64,000 bases of DNA, taken from Falciphora oryzae. Its lineage: Eukaryota; Ascomycota; Sordariomycetes; Magnaporthales; Magnaporthaceae. A program made the position numbers and the translations under genes. The number at the start of each line of letters is the position of its first letter. The first letter of the stretch is position 1. Where the stretch lies: the NCBI GenBank assembly GCA_000733355.1, contig JNVV01000021.1:20917-84916 (forward strand), read 5' to 3'. Of the stretch, positions 20,406-30,280 are shown in pieces. The notes under the pieces were generated by a model. The model made no database searches. It was not told the origin of the DNA and saw only the letters and a list, made by a program, of their open reading frames with translations.

Positions 20406-23400
20406 CTACAGCTTTTGCGGCTCGTCTGCTTGTCTGGCGGGCTCGGCTCCCGCGTCTAGCAGCAGCCGTACAATTTCCCGCTCGCCGCTCCTGGAAGCAC
20501 TCTGGAGGGTGTCGCCGTGACCGCCCTGGCCGTTGACGTCGGCCCTCCGGTCCAGCAGCAGTCGTACGACTTTCTGGTTGCCACGCACGGAAGAAGCATC
20601 GAGAGCTGTATTATAATGTCTCACCCGTGAGGCAATGTCTGCTCCGGTGTCCAGCAGCAGCCGTAAGACCTCCTGGCAGCCGGCCTGCACGGAAGCACCC
20701 AGGATGGCGGTGCCATACCGTCCCCCCGTCCTGTTGACATCGGCACCCGCATCCAGCAGGAGTTGTACAATTTCCGGGTAGCCGAGTTCCGCAGCAAGTT
20801 GGAGGGGGGTATCGGAAGCGTCCCATTGCGCGTTAACGTCGGCTCCCGCGTCCAATAGCAGCCGTACAATTTCTTGGTTGCCGTGAAGCGATGCCTTATG
20901 GAGGGGGGTGTCGTAAAGGTCCCACGGCACATCAACGCTGGCTCCCTTGTCCAGCAGCCACCGCACAAGATCCACGCAATTGAGCTTCGCTGCAACGCGG
21001 AGACCATTGTTGAGCTCGACCAGCGTGTCGATGTGGTCTGTCTTGTCTAGCAGACGTTTTGCAGCCTTCTCGAATCCACCCGCGCAAGCCGCAACGAATG
21101 GCGACCAACTGGCGATGTCATTGCCGCTCAATTCGCCTTCGTACCAGTAAAGCATCTGCTTCAGGCTCCTTTCGTCCTGTAAAAGCTCGAGGGAGGCTTC
21201 AACAAGGTCATCTTGTTCCGATACCCGTGCTTTGGAAGCATGGTGCATCCAATTGCGATTTGCATAGGCCTCAAGAGATGTCAATCTGCAAGCCTCGCCT
21301 TTTGCGTTGATTCTCGTGAGATAGGCCAAGCACGCCCTCGTGATTAAAATGCTAGCGGCCGTGATCTCAAACTCGTCTCGGCTGAGGAGGTACTCTTTGA
21401 CTGAAAAGTGAGCAAGATGTAGCTCTCTTCGTGACCCCTCGGTACTAACGACGATTGAGAGCAAGCCGGGACAATGCTGGAGGACACCAGCGTCGCTGAG
21501 CGTTCTGCGCCCGGCGATGAATCCTCGAGGCTCTTTCTCGGTCTGCGTGGCTAACACATCGATAGCCTCCGTTACTGTCAATGGTTCCAAGGTATGAACC
21601 ATAAATAAACTACAGGAGACGCATGGCATTCGTTTTGAGGTGCGCCGGTATACTTCGAATCATGCGCTCATATGTCTCGGGGAGATCTTTGGGCAGCTTT
21701 CCAAGAGCTGTTTCAATGGCATCAGGACTGAAGCAGTCGGCAAGAGTGTCCAACTGACAAGCTGCCCATCGGAACCTGCGCTGGCCGTTAGTTTTGAACA
21801 TGGTTATAGACGACCAGTTGAGAAGCTGAGAGGGGGAGGGAGGTAGGGGAAGGAGATATGGAATGTGGGAAGAATATTGGAAACAGAGGGCCTGTCCTAG
21901 ACTAACGGTTTTTTGGTTTTTTGGTTTTTTGGTTTTTTGGTTTTTTGCTAAATTTTTCTAAAGATTGAAAGCCTTGCATTAAAAAGGAAGCATATGAAAA
22001 GGATTTGTATTATTTAAAACCGCATCCATATTAATTTGTTTTTGCTATCCTGCCTTTGGTGTTGATATATTTTAGAAAAAAGTTGAGCAAAAAACCAAAA
22101 AACCGAAAAACCGTTAGTCTAGGACAGGCCCAGAGGTACTCACACCCCTTTGGCCCCGTTTCCGACACGATTGCGAATTTGCTCGACAAGGTCATTGGAC
22201 AGCCTTTTCCGAAGAAAAATAGCATCATCCTGCAGCCTCGCCGTAACATAGGAACGTATGTCGGAATCGACGGCGTCTTGATCGAGTGGCAGGCAACTGT
22301 TTTTGCCAATCAAGGAAGGAATGTGGTGGAGAAACTCGGGTTCTGGCCGGCTGGTGAGGATCAGCCGGACGTGCTCCAATTCCGGCTTGGACACCACGTC
22401 CTGGACCCATAAAATGAGTTCTTCCCTCGTCGTTGATTCATCCAAAGCGTCTAGAAGGAGGACGACATTGGTTTCGTCTGCCAGCGTTTTGCGTACAGCA
22501 TCCGACAGAGTCTTCGTCGTAGGCTGGTCCCGACCGTTGTGGCGTACTTGGGACAAGTCGTCAAAATGGGCCCTGTGTGCAGATCCAAACCGGCGTTGGT
22601 AGGCCTGGAAAGCAAAGGCCCGCAGCATTCCGTCAACGGTCTGCTTTGTCGCGTCGCTGAAGTCAAAGAAGAAGCAGAGGACAAGGTGATGATCCGTCTT
22701 CGCGAAATGGTCGAGAACTGTCGTACTGAGAACTGTCTTTCCGCACCCCGCGAACCCATGCAGCCACAGGTGTCGACGTGAAGCAGAATCCCACTCCTGA
22801 AAGGCAGAACCCCCCAGAAGCCAGGTGCCTGTTCCGGGGTGGCGCAGCTTTCTCGCGTAATTGGCATTCGTGGACGGATCTACGGGAGAGAGCCAGCGCT
22901 TGATCTTGTCGGTATGAGCTTCGAACTTGAGGGATTCGACCGTGCTGCGGGTTGCCCGCAAGGTTTGCTGTATGTCGTCCACTTTCTGTCCGACGACTTC
23001 AAGAATGTCCCCGATCTTTACTTCGGCCTCGACCCTGTTGGGCGTGATCTGAAGCAGAAGGTCCTTCGCATAGGCCGCCGCCATCATAACCGCAAAGGCT
23101 TGGAATTCCTTGTTCTTGTGCGAATCGGCGTAATCGCTGATGCCCCGGATAACCAGACAAGGGAAATGGTTCATCAGACCGGCCGCCTCCATCTCGAAGC
23201 AGAGAATGCCTCCTCCGTGGCCAGCTTGTCCCGAATCTGGGCATTTCTCATCAACTGATCCGCGCTAGCAATCAGTCCGTATTGGACTGCGGGACCGTCC
23301 TCGTCCTCGCCTCGCTCAGGGCGGATAACCATGTGCTGCGGGTCGTTGCTGCACTTACTGCAGCTGTCTGACGAAGACGGATGTACAACGTCGGACCGGT

Positions 23401-23600
23401 ACAGCCTGTCGCTCGTGACAGGTGGGCGGGAGTAATTTTTCCGGAGGCGCGGCTTCTCCTGCAGTACCTGCTCGATCTGGGCCACGTGCTGATGGCCCTC
23501 TGCTTCGTGTTGCGCTCCCAGGTTGCTACTAACAAAGGGTTTTAAGGGAACCCCATTTTCGAGGAAAGGTGGAATATGAAGCAGTAAGGCCAGGGATTAT
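20406..23600 (-). pseudogene. Broken NLR: nucleoside phosphorylase-like / NACHT / ankyrin
   Basis: Read 5' to 3' on the minus strand: the end of a PNP_UDP-type phosphorylase domain (SNLGAQHEAEGH, VVHPSSSDSCSKCSNDPQ, VQYGLIASADQLMRNAQIRD, then CFEMEAAGLMNHFPCLVIRG), a NACHT NTPase (Walker A GFAGCGKTVLSTTV; Walker B VVLLLDALDES; LILTSRPEPE), the following winged-helix region (FRWAACQLDTLADC, LPKDLPETYERM) and about seven ankyrin repeats ending EPARQADEPQKL. Lesions: no start codon and no N-terminal half of the phosphorylase domain upstream of about 23600; a one-base deletion near 23208 (ATEE then CFEMEAA need different frames); a TAG plus a 4-bp TTTA duplication near 21613-21625 between NAMRLL and MVHTLEPL. 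A spliced intron at 21776-22143 contains a MITE. Such proteins are fungal NLRs, relatives of the vegetative-incompatibility NLRs. This copy cannot make a full-length protein as given. Confidence 0.88.
21889..22130. mobile_element. MITE inserted in the NLR intron
   Basis: About 242 bp, AT-rich, with terminal inverted repeats beginning GGCCTGTCCTAGACTAACGG at both ends, followed on the left by five and on the right by two to three GGTTTTTT units and then a further matching TTTTTTGCT.AA.TTTTTCTAAA segment. A 5-bp direct repeat CAGAG flanks it (21884-21888 and 22131-22135). It encodes nothing. It sits within about a dozen bases of the GTGAGT donor (22143-22138). Confidence 0.85.
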
Positions 23601-23648
23601 AAGCTTGGAGAAAAGCTGACCGCTTGTTTACCCTGCAACCCCTCCCAG

Positions 23649-23935
23649 GCACGACCGGCACGACCGTCACGGCCCTTTTTATGGTGGAGGCGGGGCACGC
23701 CGTCTTCGCCACGAGCACGGAGCTGGCGCGCGAGCTGGCCAACGACCGCATGCACGACGCGGGCGTGCAGGTCCTGGCGGGCTTCGCCGTCTACGACTGG
23801 CGCACCCCGCCGACGGGAGTACAAGCCTGGCCCTTTGTCGACAGCCTGCTCGCCTCGGGCGGCATTGCCGTCGGCAGCCACGGCGCCGCCGTCCAGAAGG
23901 GCGAGCTCCTGCTGGGCCAGGACACCCTCCCCTAG
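23649..23935 (+). CDS. Orphan 3' coding fragment (uncertain)
   Basis: A GC-rich open frame starts after a possible acceptor (CTGAC branch-like motif then CCCAG at 23648) and ends in a double stop TAGTAG. It encodes about 95 residues with natural composition (TGTTVTALFMVEAGHAVFAT, HDAGVQVLAGFAVYDW, GGIAVGSHGAAVQKGELLLG). There is no good upstream exon before the NLR remains, so it may be the 3' end of a gene cut off by rearrangement, or chance coding in GC-rich DNA. I do not recognise the family. Confidence 0.3.
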
Positions 23936-23975
23936 TAGAGTGTGTCAGGCGTCGCCTAGGACGAGAGATGCCGTT

Positions 23976-24009
23976 GGGTGGTGGTGGTGGTGGTGGTGGT
24001 GGTGGTAGT
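23976..24009. repeat. (GGT)n microsatellite
   Basis: About ten GGT trinucleotides in a row, in non-coding DNA. Confidence 0.85.
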
Positions 24010-24157
24010 GCAATGGGATTGGCTCTCTTTGATCGTTGTTTAGGGGGCTGCGGAGGATATTCAATTTAGATATGGGAGCTGCTGGTCTCGCCGTCCAATC
24101 CTACCCTTGAGAAGAACAACAAAGCCACATGCGTGGGGAAACAGCCAGCAGATTTTG

Positions 24158-24751
24158 CTAGGGCCGAGTGATAGGCTTTGTCAGGCCCCTAGCTTTCTTC
24201 CTACTTTTGGGTACGTGCGCTCCTGTCTGACATCCCTCAGCACCCACACCTATCTCGTTACAGCAGTTCCAGATGAAGCCTTCAGGATACTCTTCTCGCG
24301 CCCACTCAGAGTCAATCGTGCCATGACAGCGCTCGTCGTGGTCCGCCCAGAAGTCACCGTCATCATCGGGTTCGGTCTCCCCTGTAGGACGAGTCAGACC
24401 ACACCTAGTTGAGTGGTTACAAGGGAGGGGGGGTGCTTTAAGCCTACCATCATGCCATACACACTTTGTAGGGCCATTGGTTTCGACGTCGTACTCGTTG
24501 TTGCATTGCTCGCAGACTTCGTAGCGCTGTCGTGTGTGCTTTCGCTTTTGGCCCGTCGAGGCGCCTCCTTCCGCAGGCGTGTTGTCCGCATCCTCAGTCG
24601 TCAGATCGACCAGCAGCCTGTCGCTGAAATGCTTCCGGGCCGTCTCCGAACTCGTGCATAGTTCGCGTACAAATTCACGCAGCCGGTCGGCGCTAATTGT
24701 GTCGATGGCTTCATTGAGAAGGCCAAGCGGAGGTGTTGTTGATGGCGCCAT
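24158..24751 (-). CDS. Conserved fungal Cys/His-rich protein
   Basis: Two exons, 24751-24448 and 24381-24158, with a 66-bp intron (GTAGGC donor, CTGAC branch, CAG acceptor); 175 aa. The N-terminal half is helical and charged (LREFVRELCTSSETARKHF). The C-terminal half has a putative metal-binding motif: CEQCNNEYDVETN, KCVWHDGETEPDDDGDFWAD, HDERCHGT, EEYPEGFIWNCC, GCQTGAHVP. Splicing across the intron is what restores the conserved WHDGE...DFWADHDE order. This arrangement (CxxC, WHxG, DFWADHDE.CHG, EFPEGFxWxCC) is seen in many unnamed ascomycete proteins; it probably binds zinc. Its biochemical role is not known. Confidence 0.82.
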   Translation of the reverse strand: MAPSTTPPLGLLNEAIDTISADRLREFVRELCTSSETARKHFSDRLLVDLTTEDADNTPAEGGASTGQKRKHTRQRYEVCEQCNNEYDVETNGPTKCVWHDGRLKAPPLPCNHSTRCGLTRPTGETEPDDDGDFWADHDERCHGTIDSEWAREEYPEGFIWNCCNEIGVGAEGCQTGAHVPKSRKKARGLTKPITRP

Positions 24752-24866
24752 GATCGGAGAGAGAATGACCGTTTGGTTGATGTGGATGGTGGATGGTGGA
24801 GATCATCAGAGCGGAGAGTGCAGCTGTTGGGTTGGGGTCGAGATTGCCGCGCCGGCACGTGCCGCA

Positions 24867-24882
24867 CAACCCTAACCCTATG
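24867..24882. promoter_or_regulatory. Telo-box-like motif upstream of 24751
   Basis: AACCCTAACCCTA, two copies of the telomere-type hexamer, lies about 115 bp before the ATG of the minus-strand gene. Short telo-boxes occur in promoters of fungal growth genes. It is too short to be a true telomere remnant. Confidence 0.3.
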
Positions 24883-24899
24883 CATCTAGCGCAACACAG

Positions 24900-26005
24900 C
24901 CCCCGCGACGGCGCAAACCCGTCGCGCTGGACCATGGCAGCAACCTCAAGTCACGTCACTATGGCTTGCGATCCTATCTGCTGGTAACAGTGTGCTTGAA
25001 TGCCTGTGTTTTGTATCTGTGTGAGGTCGACGCGACCTCTCGGGAGGGGGTGCACTACAAGCGCAAAACAGTGAAGGTGGATCGCGCAGGAAAGGCAGGA
25101 GGGCGTGGAGCCCGTTGTGGTTCCGGCGGACCAGTGAATCGGTGGACCACCTTGCGCAGTATCACCGAAAGCGTTGCGCTTGAACCAGTGTCCGTCTTCG
25201 ATAACTAACTGTTGGTTTAGCCCAAGATGAGCGTGCTTATAGAGTCAAACATATGCGAGAGACATACTAAGCAGCTCGCATCGCTGTCACTCTATCTTGG
25301 CGAGGACGAATACGACGACGGTCGAGGCATGAGGCACAGTTTCTGCGGCGCCGCACCGCAGTCCGGTCCGCCGCCTCCCGGCAAGAAATCAGATGTAAAA
25401 CATGCTGTCCCTCAACCTCGCATGGGTCAACACATCCTCGTTCGTTATCGCCGCCGGCTCTGTTCCAATACTCCCCGCTATCGATTAGCTCGGCGTTTTG
25501 AAGGCTTCGCTTAGATGGCACCCCGCCCGTTCGCACTCCAGATCGGCATAGTACGCCGGCGTGCACACGCTCACCGCTTTAGTGGCCCTCCCATACGTTT
25601 AGCGGGCGGCCGAGGAACTATGACTCAGACTGATGCCTGACGCGCGGATATTCGGGGGTCCCGAAGAACGACGAATATAAAAAGCACTTATGCCGCTACG
25701 CCTACTTCTACGCTATCTGTTTCCACCCTTCGCTAAACGCCTCTATGCAGCATGTCTCCCTCCGGAGGCCAGGAGCGCTCTCCCCTCCCCTCTCCAACCC
25801 CGGCGTAAACACAGTTTCCCGCCTCAAAAACGCACACAGCAAGCGGGAGCACTGCCGACGCGATCAGCTCAGGGTCTCCTTGCCTGCGTCACGCACGAGG
25901 TCGAGCCGGCTCTCATCTGTTCGGTTTCAAATGTCAGCTCAACAGCCAGGTGTCGTTGGACCAGGAAAAGGCACGTACCCTCCTAGCACAACTCTGTACT
26001 CCGCC
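24900..26005. other. Intergenic, no supported gene
   Basis: Several open frames under 140 codons on both strands have no recognisable domain. A 25690-26161 plus-strand frame overlaps the 3' end of the metalloprotease gene on the other strand and is treated as a shadow. Confidence 0.4.
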
Positions 26006-26009
26006 CTTT

Positions 26010-28055
26010 CTACACCCTCGGGTATACCTCTCTCGGCGCCGCAAAATTGTGGACCGGCTTCCCGCGATACTTTGTCATGGGATCTTTATAAAATGACTGC
26101 AGCTCGCTCAGGTCCTTCCGCTGCACGCGACACTGGCTCCAGTCTGCGTGATAATTCATAATACTGTTCTCGTTCAGGCCCCCCCATATAGCAGACCACT
26201 GATTTTCGCCAGACGAAAATTCGTGCCGCAAGCCAAGGATGTGGCCGATCTCGTGCGCGAGGATGTTGGCTTGGCTTCCGCGGTAGTTCGGCGTGAAGGC
26301 CAAAGCGTAAATCGACAGTGTGCGGCTTTCAAGAGTGGTGTCGTTGTTGGGAAGGAAGGCGGTAGCGAGAAGGTTTGGTTGGCCGGGTCGATCACAGTAC
26401 ACGACGCGGAAGCTGGCCCTGTCGTCGCGGTGTACCAGCTTGAAGGTGACGCCGATGTTATTCCACATGTCGGTGGCTTCCACGAGGCGGGCGGCGGCAT
26501 ATACGGCGTCGTCCTGTGTCGGAAATGTCTCGGCGCAGACGACGTATGTGAGGACCTGCCCGCGCTGCCATCGGGGGACGTGATCAACGTATCCGACTTG
26601 GATCGAGACCGGTGAACCGCGGCCGGGGCCTCGGGCGATACAGGGACACACGCGCGAGCGCGGTGGGTGGGCTGCCCTGATGGTGGTGGTGATGATGGCG
26701 GTGATGGCCCTGGCGGCAAAGGCGACTATATAGTAGAGGGCCAAGTATGCGGTCGCGGCAATGATCAGCTCCCGGAACAGCTCGTCTTCGGCGAAGCAGA
26801 GAGCGGCGAAGAGAAGGATCATGGCGATAGCATTCTTGGCGTCGAAGGCTGCAAACAGAGCCGGTCCACCCCGGGGGCTCCCGGCTTGTGGTTCCGGTGC
26901 GGCATCCCCGAGGCCCGGCTCAGGGGGATTATGCGTATCCCCAAAGGGAGGCTCTGCTCCGCCGATGGCGCGAGCCACGTGCAGGTTTGCCTCGATGCCG
27001 GCTTCTTGTGTGTCCTTGCGGCCCTGGATCTCCCGCGTTCCCCCCTTTCCGATCTCGTCGCCGTCGGGGATCGGGCCGGTCAGGGCGGACGAGCCGTCGC
27101 CGGGCGCGGTCTCGCCGCCGACCGTTGTCGCCGCATCCTCGGACGAGTCGTGTGACGAGGCGTTGTGGGCTTCAATCGGCGGCGGCGACGCGTGCGGGTT
27201 CGCTGCGGTGCCGCCGTCGTCGGCAAGGCTGCTGGTGGTGGGCGGATCTGAACGGTTGGGGAACGCGGGTTAGCGAACGAAATGGTTCCACCGCAATGAC
27301 CGGGGGGAGCTGGGGAGAAGGACAAGCGGGGGTGGGGCTCTCGGCACCTTCGAGGTCCAGTTCACAGGGATGATGCATGTCCCCAGAGGAAGGCTCTGCT
27401 CCGCCGCCGGCGTAGGCCACATCGGCTCGGATTTCCTCCTTGCTGCGCAGGTTTGCCCCGATGCCGCCGGCCTTTTGTGTGTTCTTGCGGTCCTGGACCT
27501 CCTGGGCTCCTCCGATCTTAATCCCGCCGCCGTCGGGGGATCGGACGAGCCAGCGCGGTCTCGCTGCCGCATCCTCGGACGTGTCGCACGACGAAACGCT
27601 GGAGGCTCCGCTGGGCGCGGTTTCGCCGCTGACCGTCGTCGCCGCATCCTCGGACGAGTCGCGCGACGAGGCGCTGGAGGCTTCGGTGACTGCGGTGCCG
27701 TCGTCGGCGGCAAGGTCGGTGGGTGGACCTAAACGGTGGGAACGCCGGGTTAGCGAATGAAAATGTTCCACCCCAATGACCGGGGGGAGCTGGGGAGAAG
27801 GACAAGCGCGGGGGTTCCCCCTGATCAACTGTCCATACGTCATCTGCAATGCCTCACCTTGTACTCAAGGTGACCGTGCTAGCGGCGTCTGCTGCAACGT
27901 GCCGCCGCCGCCAGCCAGCGTGGCGTATTCCATGAGGGCGCCGCCGCGGTCCTCGCGCACGTGCTCGTCGCGTACGAGTGCTCATGGTTGGCACCCCCGA
28001 CGGCGACGCCGGTGATGGCAGGGCACTCACCGGGGGCGACCTCGCGGCAGGACAT
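26010..28055 (-). CDS. Membrane-anchored zinc metalloprotease (HExxHxxGxxH zincin) with duplicated exon
   Basis: Preferred model: exons 28055-28031, 27728-27348 and 27247-26010 (1644 nt, 547 aa); all introns phase 1. The last two exons are well supported; the first is not, and an ATG at 27843 reading straight into the second exon is an alternative. Exon 2 and the start of exon 3 are tandem copies (DSSEDAATTVSGETAPSG vs DSSEDAATTVGGETAPGDG; the introns before them are also alike). After these acidic repeats come two hydrophobic helices (AIAMILLFAALCFA and ATAYLALYYIVAFAARAI), then the catalytic domain: SIQVGYVDHVPRW, EATDMWNNIGVTFKLV, the zinc site HEIGHILGLRHE (about residue 470) and the Met-turn SIMNYHAD. 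These match M10/M12-type metzincins. The domain order suggests an acidic cytosolic or lumenal head and a catalytic domain across the membrane. Target unknown. Confidence 0.75.
27248..27850. repeat. Tandem duplication of intron plus exon in the metalloprotease gene
   Basis: Two blocks of roughly 470 bp are similar over both an intron-like part (CCTTCTCCCCAGCTCCCCCC, GGTCATTG.GGTGGAAC, TTCGCTAACCC) and the following exon. Both exons are bounded by phase-1 introns, so the duplication keeps the reading frame. Confidence 0.75.
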
Positions 28056-28086
28056 TTTGGCGGATGGCGGGAGGGAGTAGGAGTGG

Positions 28087-28114
28087 TTTTTTTTTTTTTT
28101 TTTTTTTTTTTTTT
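28087..28114. repeat. Poly-T tract, 28 nt
   Basis: An uninterrupted run of 28 T residues just upstream of the proposed first metalloprotease exon. Smaller A-runs at 28250-28270 follow. Confidence 0.9.
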
Positions 28115-28119
28115 GGAGG

Positions 28120-29046
28120 GGGCGGGGGGATGTTGATCGCTGGTAGGGGATGGGTGTGGTCAATGGTATTAGTAGCCGGCGATTCTTTTCTTTGCTTCCT
28201 TAAAAGGAGTATCGGAGTCTGGATGGCTTGCGTGCAAAAGAAGAAGGGGGAAAAAAAAAAGAAGAAAAAAGTGCAGGCAGCAAGGGGAGAAGCTGGGTGC
28301 TTTTGTAGATTTTTAGAAACAGGAGAGAAGAAAAATGTCTGGCTGCGACGTTTTGGTGGCTTGGGACGCCAAGTCCGAGTTGGTCTGGCTGCTGACCGAG
28401 CCGGGATGGAGATCTTACCCGTTCCTGGGTTACCGAAAAAGCTCCTGGACGGCACCACTCCGCACTCCTGGTGGGCAACGTTCCCAGCGGCGTGGTAGGC
28501 CAACCTTTCAGCGAAGGGAAGAGAGGGGGCAGCGCTTCTTGGCACCGAACTGAGGATCACACACGTGGGCAGACGGACAAGGCATTCTTTCTTCATACAG
28601 CTTGTCCCCGCAAAAAGCCCCGCTACCGTATGAACAAAGCCTCCGTCACGGGGAAGAGGATGAGGACGAGCCAGCCAACCAGGAGCTCCCTACAACTTAG
28701 GGGTCAGTCCGGCTGCTCTCGCCGTGTGTGCCTTCGGGTTGCTGGGTCAACCTCGCAATCGACTGTTGCACTGGAAATCACGTGGCAGTTGTAAACGGGC
28801 TCCCTGCGCAGCGAATGCGAGAATTAGCGTCACCACAGCCACGCAGCTACGCAGGCACGAAGCCACGCAGCCACGGGAGATGAATTGGGACCGGCTGGGG
28901 CAGTGTTGCGACGGCATACAAGCAGAGCCTGACGATACTAACCGCAAGCGACGCTCGCGACGGGTTTGGAGTTAGAGAAAAGGAATCAGACTTGCAAAAG
29001 GGTGGGGAGGGGGTGGTGGAGTGGGAGACGTTGGAATTGCCTGCGC
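28120..29046. other. Intergenic, no supported gene
   Basis: Open frames here are short, Lys- or Pro-rich because of A/T runs, and have no recognisable domain. Confidence 0.4.
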
Positions 29047-29202
29047 ATCCCCTTGAGTGCTGCTAGCCTACCGACCACCGTATGAGGAAATCTTTTATGG
29101 GTCAAGCCACAGTGTGTTGTTATAACTTGAAGGTACTGATCTGCAGAAGAAAACACGGGTTGACTGCAGGTTTGTGACGTGCCTCGCTGGTCCAAGAACT
29201 CT
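29047..29202 (+). mobile_element. Truncated copy of the 40590 MITE family
   Basis: About 155 bp match the left half of the element at 40590 in order: CATCCCCTTGAGTG, TAGCCTACCGACCACCGTAT, GGAAATCTTTTATGGGTC, AAACACGGGTTGACTGC and TTTGTGACGTGCCTCGCTGG. The differences are mostly transitions. The right half and the second terminal repeat are absent. Confidence 0.85.
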
Positions 29203-29770
29203 GTAGTGCGCGGGGGCCGGGGCGGCAGCGACGCGCTCCTCCGGGCCGGGGCCGTTGAAAAGGGCGTGCGCTACCCTATTGGCCAGGGGGGCCGTTAGCA
29301 ACGGCATACTGCCGTCGCCAGCGCCGTTGGCGGGCGTGGAGTTTGGTGTTGGATCGCTGGATTGGCGGCTGTTAAGGGTTTGTATGCAATTTGGCGGTGT
29401 GCATTAACGGCACCGTGCCAAGAATTGATAGGTACGAAGAAGGGTGTATTGTGGCTAACCAGTTGAACGGAGGTTATCGATTCGAGCCCATGCGGCACCA
29501 GATACGGCCCAACGCCGCCTGACCCATCAAATCTTCCCCAACCTCGAGTTCACGTTAAAATTGACGCGCGTCCTTCTCGCCAGCCGATAGAGCGCAGCCG
29601 CAACACCACGATTCGCGTGTACAAACCACCCTCCTTCCCCTCAGCCGCAACTCGGGCTCAAGGCCGGGGCTTTCCGAAAGCATACCTTGCTAACTTTAGG
29701 CGTAGATCACGGGGAAAGCCAGTTACGCCAAGTGCCTAGGGCTCTCAAATAAGCCCGCCCGAAGGAAACC

Positions 29771-30280
29771 ATGGTCTACAAAATGGTCTTCCGCGTCGAC
29801 GGCGGCTGCCGACGCAACGGTCAGGACTGTGCCATCGGCGCCGCAGCCTGTGTCAAGGAGAACCAGTGGGGCAAAAGCCGGTACAAGACGGAGGACCTGC
29901 CCAGGCATCCGGCTCCGACGAGCCAGCGGGCCGAAATCACGGCAATTATGCTGGCGCAGCAATGGGCGCTGGAGGTGTACAACGGCCTCTCGACCGACCC
30001 CTGGCTGGACATCACCATCTACTCGGACTCCAAATACGCCGTCAACATCATGAACGTTTGGGTCGACAAATGGCGAGCCAACGGCTGGGTCAACTGCCGA
30101 GGCTTCGAGGTATCCAACCGCGACCTAATCGAAGAGGCCGACCGCCTCGACGGCATATTAAAGGCTGAGGGCGATATCAACTACGTCTGGGTACCGAGGG
30201 CCGAAAACGAGCTAGCGGACCGGTTCTGTGGTGAAGCTCTCGATGAGCAGGAGGCGTCGGATTCGGATGATTATTGGTAG
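29771..30280 (+). CDS. Stand-alone RNase H domain protein
   Basis: Intronless, 169 aa, start ACC ATG G with a good context. The whole protein is one RNase H fold: FRVDGGCRRNG (Asp10), QRAEITAIMLAQQWAL (Glu55), ITIYSDSKYAVNIM (Asp86), then WVPRAENELADRF (Asp150). The four acidic catalytic residues are present; the flexible His loop of RNase H1 is shortened and lacks its His. It has no hybrid-binding domain and no reverse transcriptase next to it, so it could be a cellular RNase H-like protein or a domesticated retroelement domain. It would cleave RNA in RNA/DNA hybrids if active. Confidence 0.85.
   Translation: MVYKMVFRVDGGCRRNGQDCAIGAAACVKENQWGKSRYKTEDLPRHPAPTSQRAEITAIMLAQQWALEVYNGLSTDPWLDITIYSDSKYAVNIMNVWVDKWRANGWVNCRGFEVSNRDLIEEADRLDGILKAEGDINYVWVPRAENELADRFCGEALDEQEASDSDDYW

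Noticed and set aside
20947..21310. Plus-strand frames opposite the ankyrin part of the NLR
   Set aside because: Shadows of the repeated ankyrin coding sequence on the minus strand.
29440..29495. A tRNA-like 3' end (GATTCGAGCCCATGCGGCACCA)
   Set aside because: The T-stem does not pair properly and no acceptor partner or anticodon arm is found upstream.
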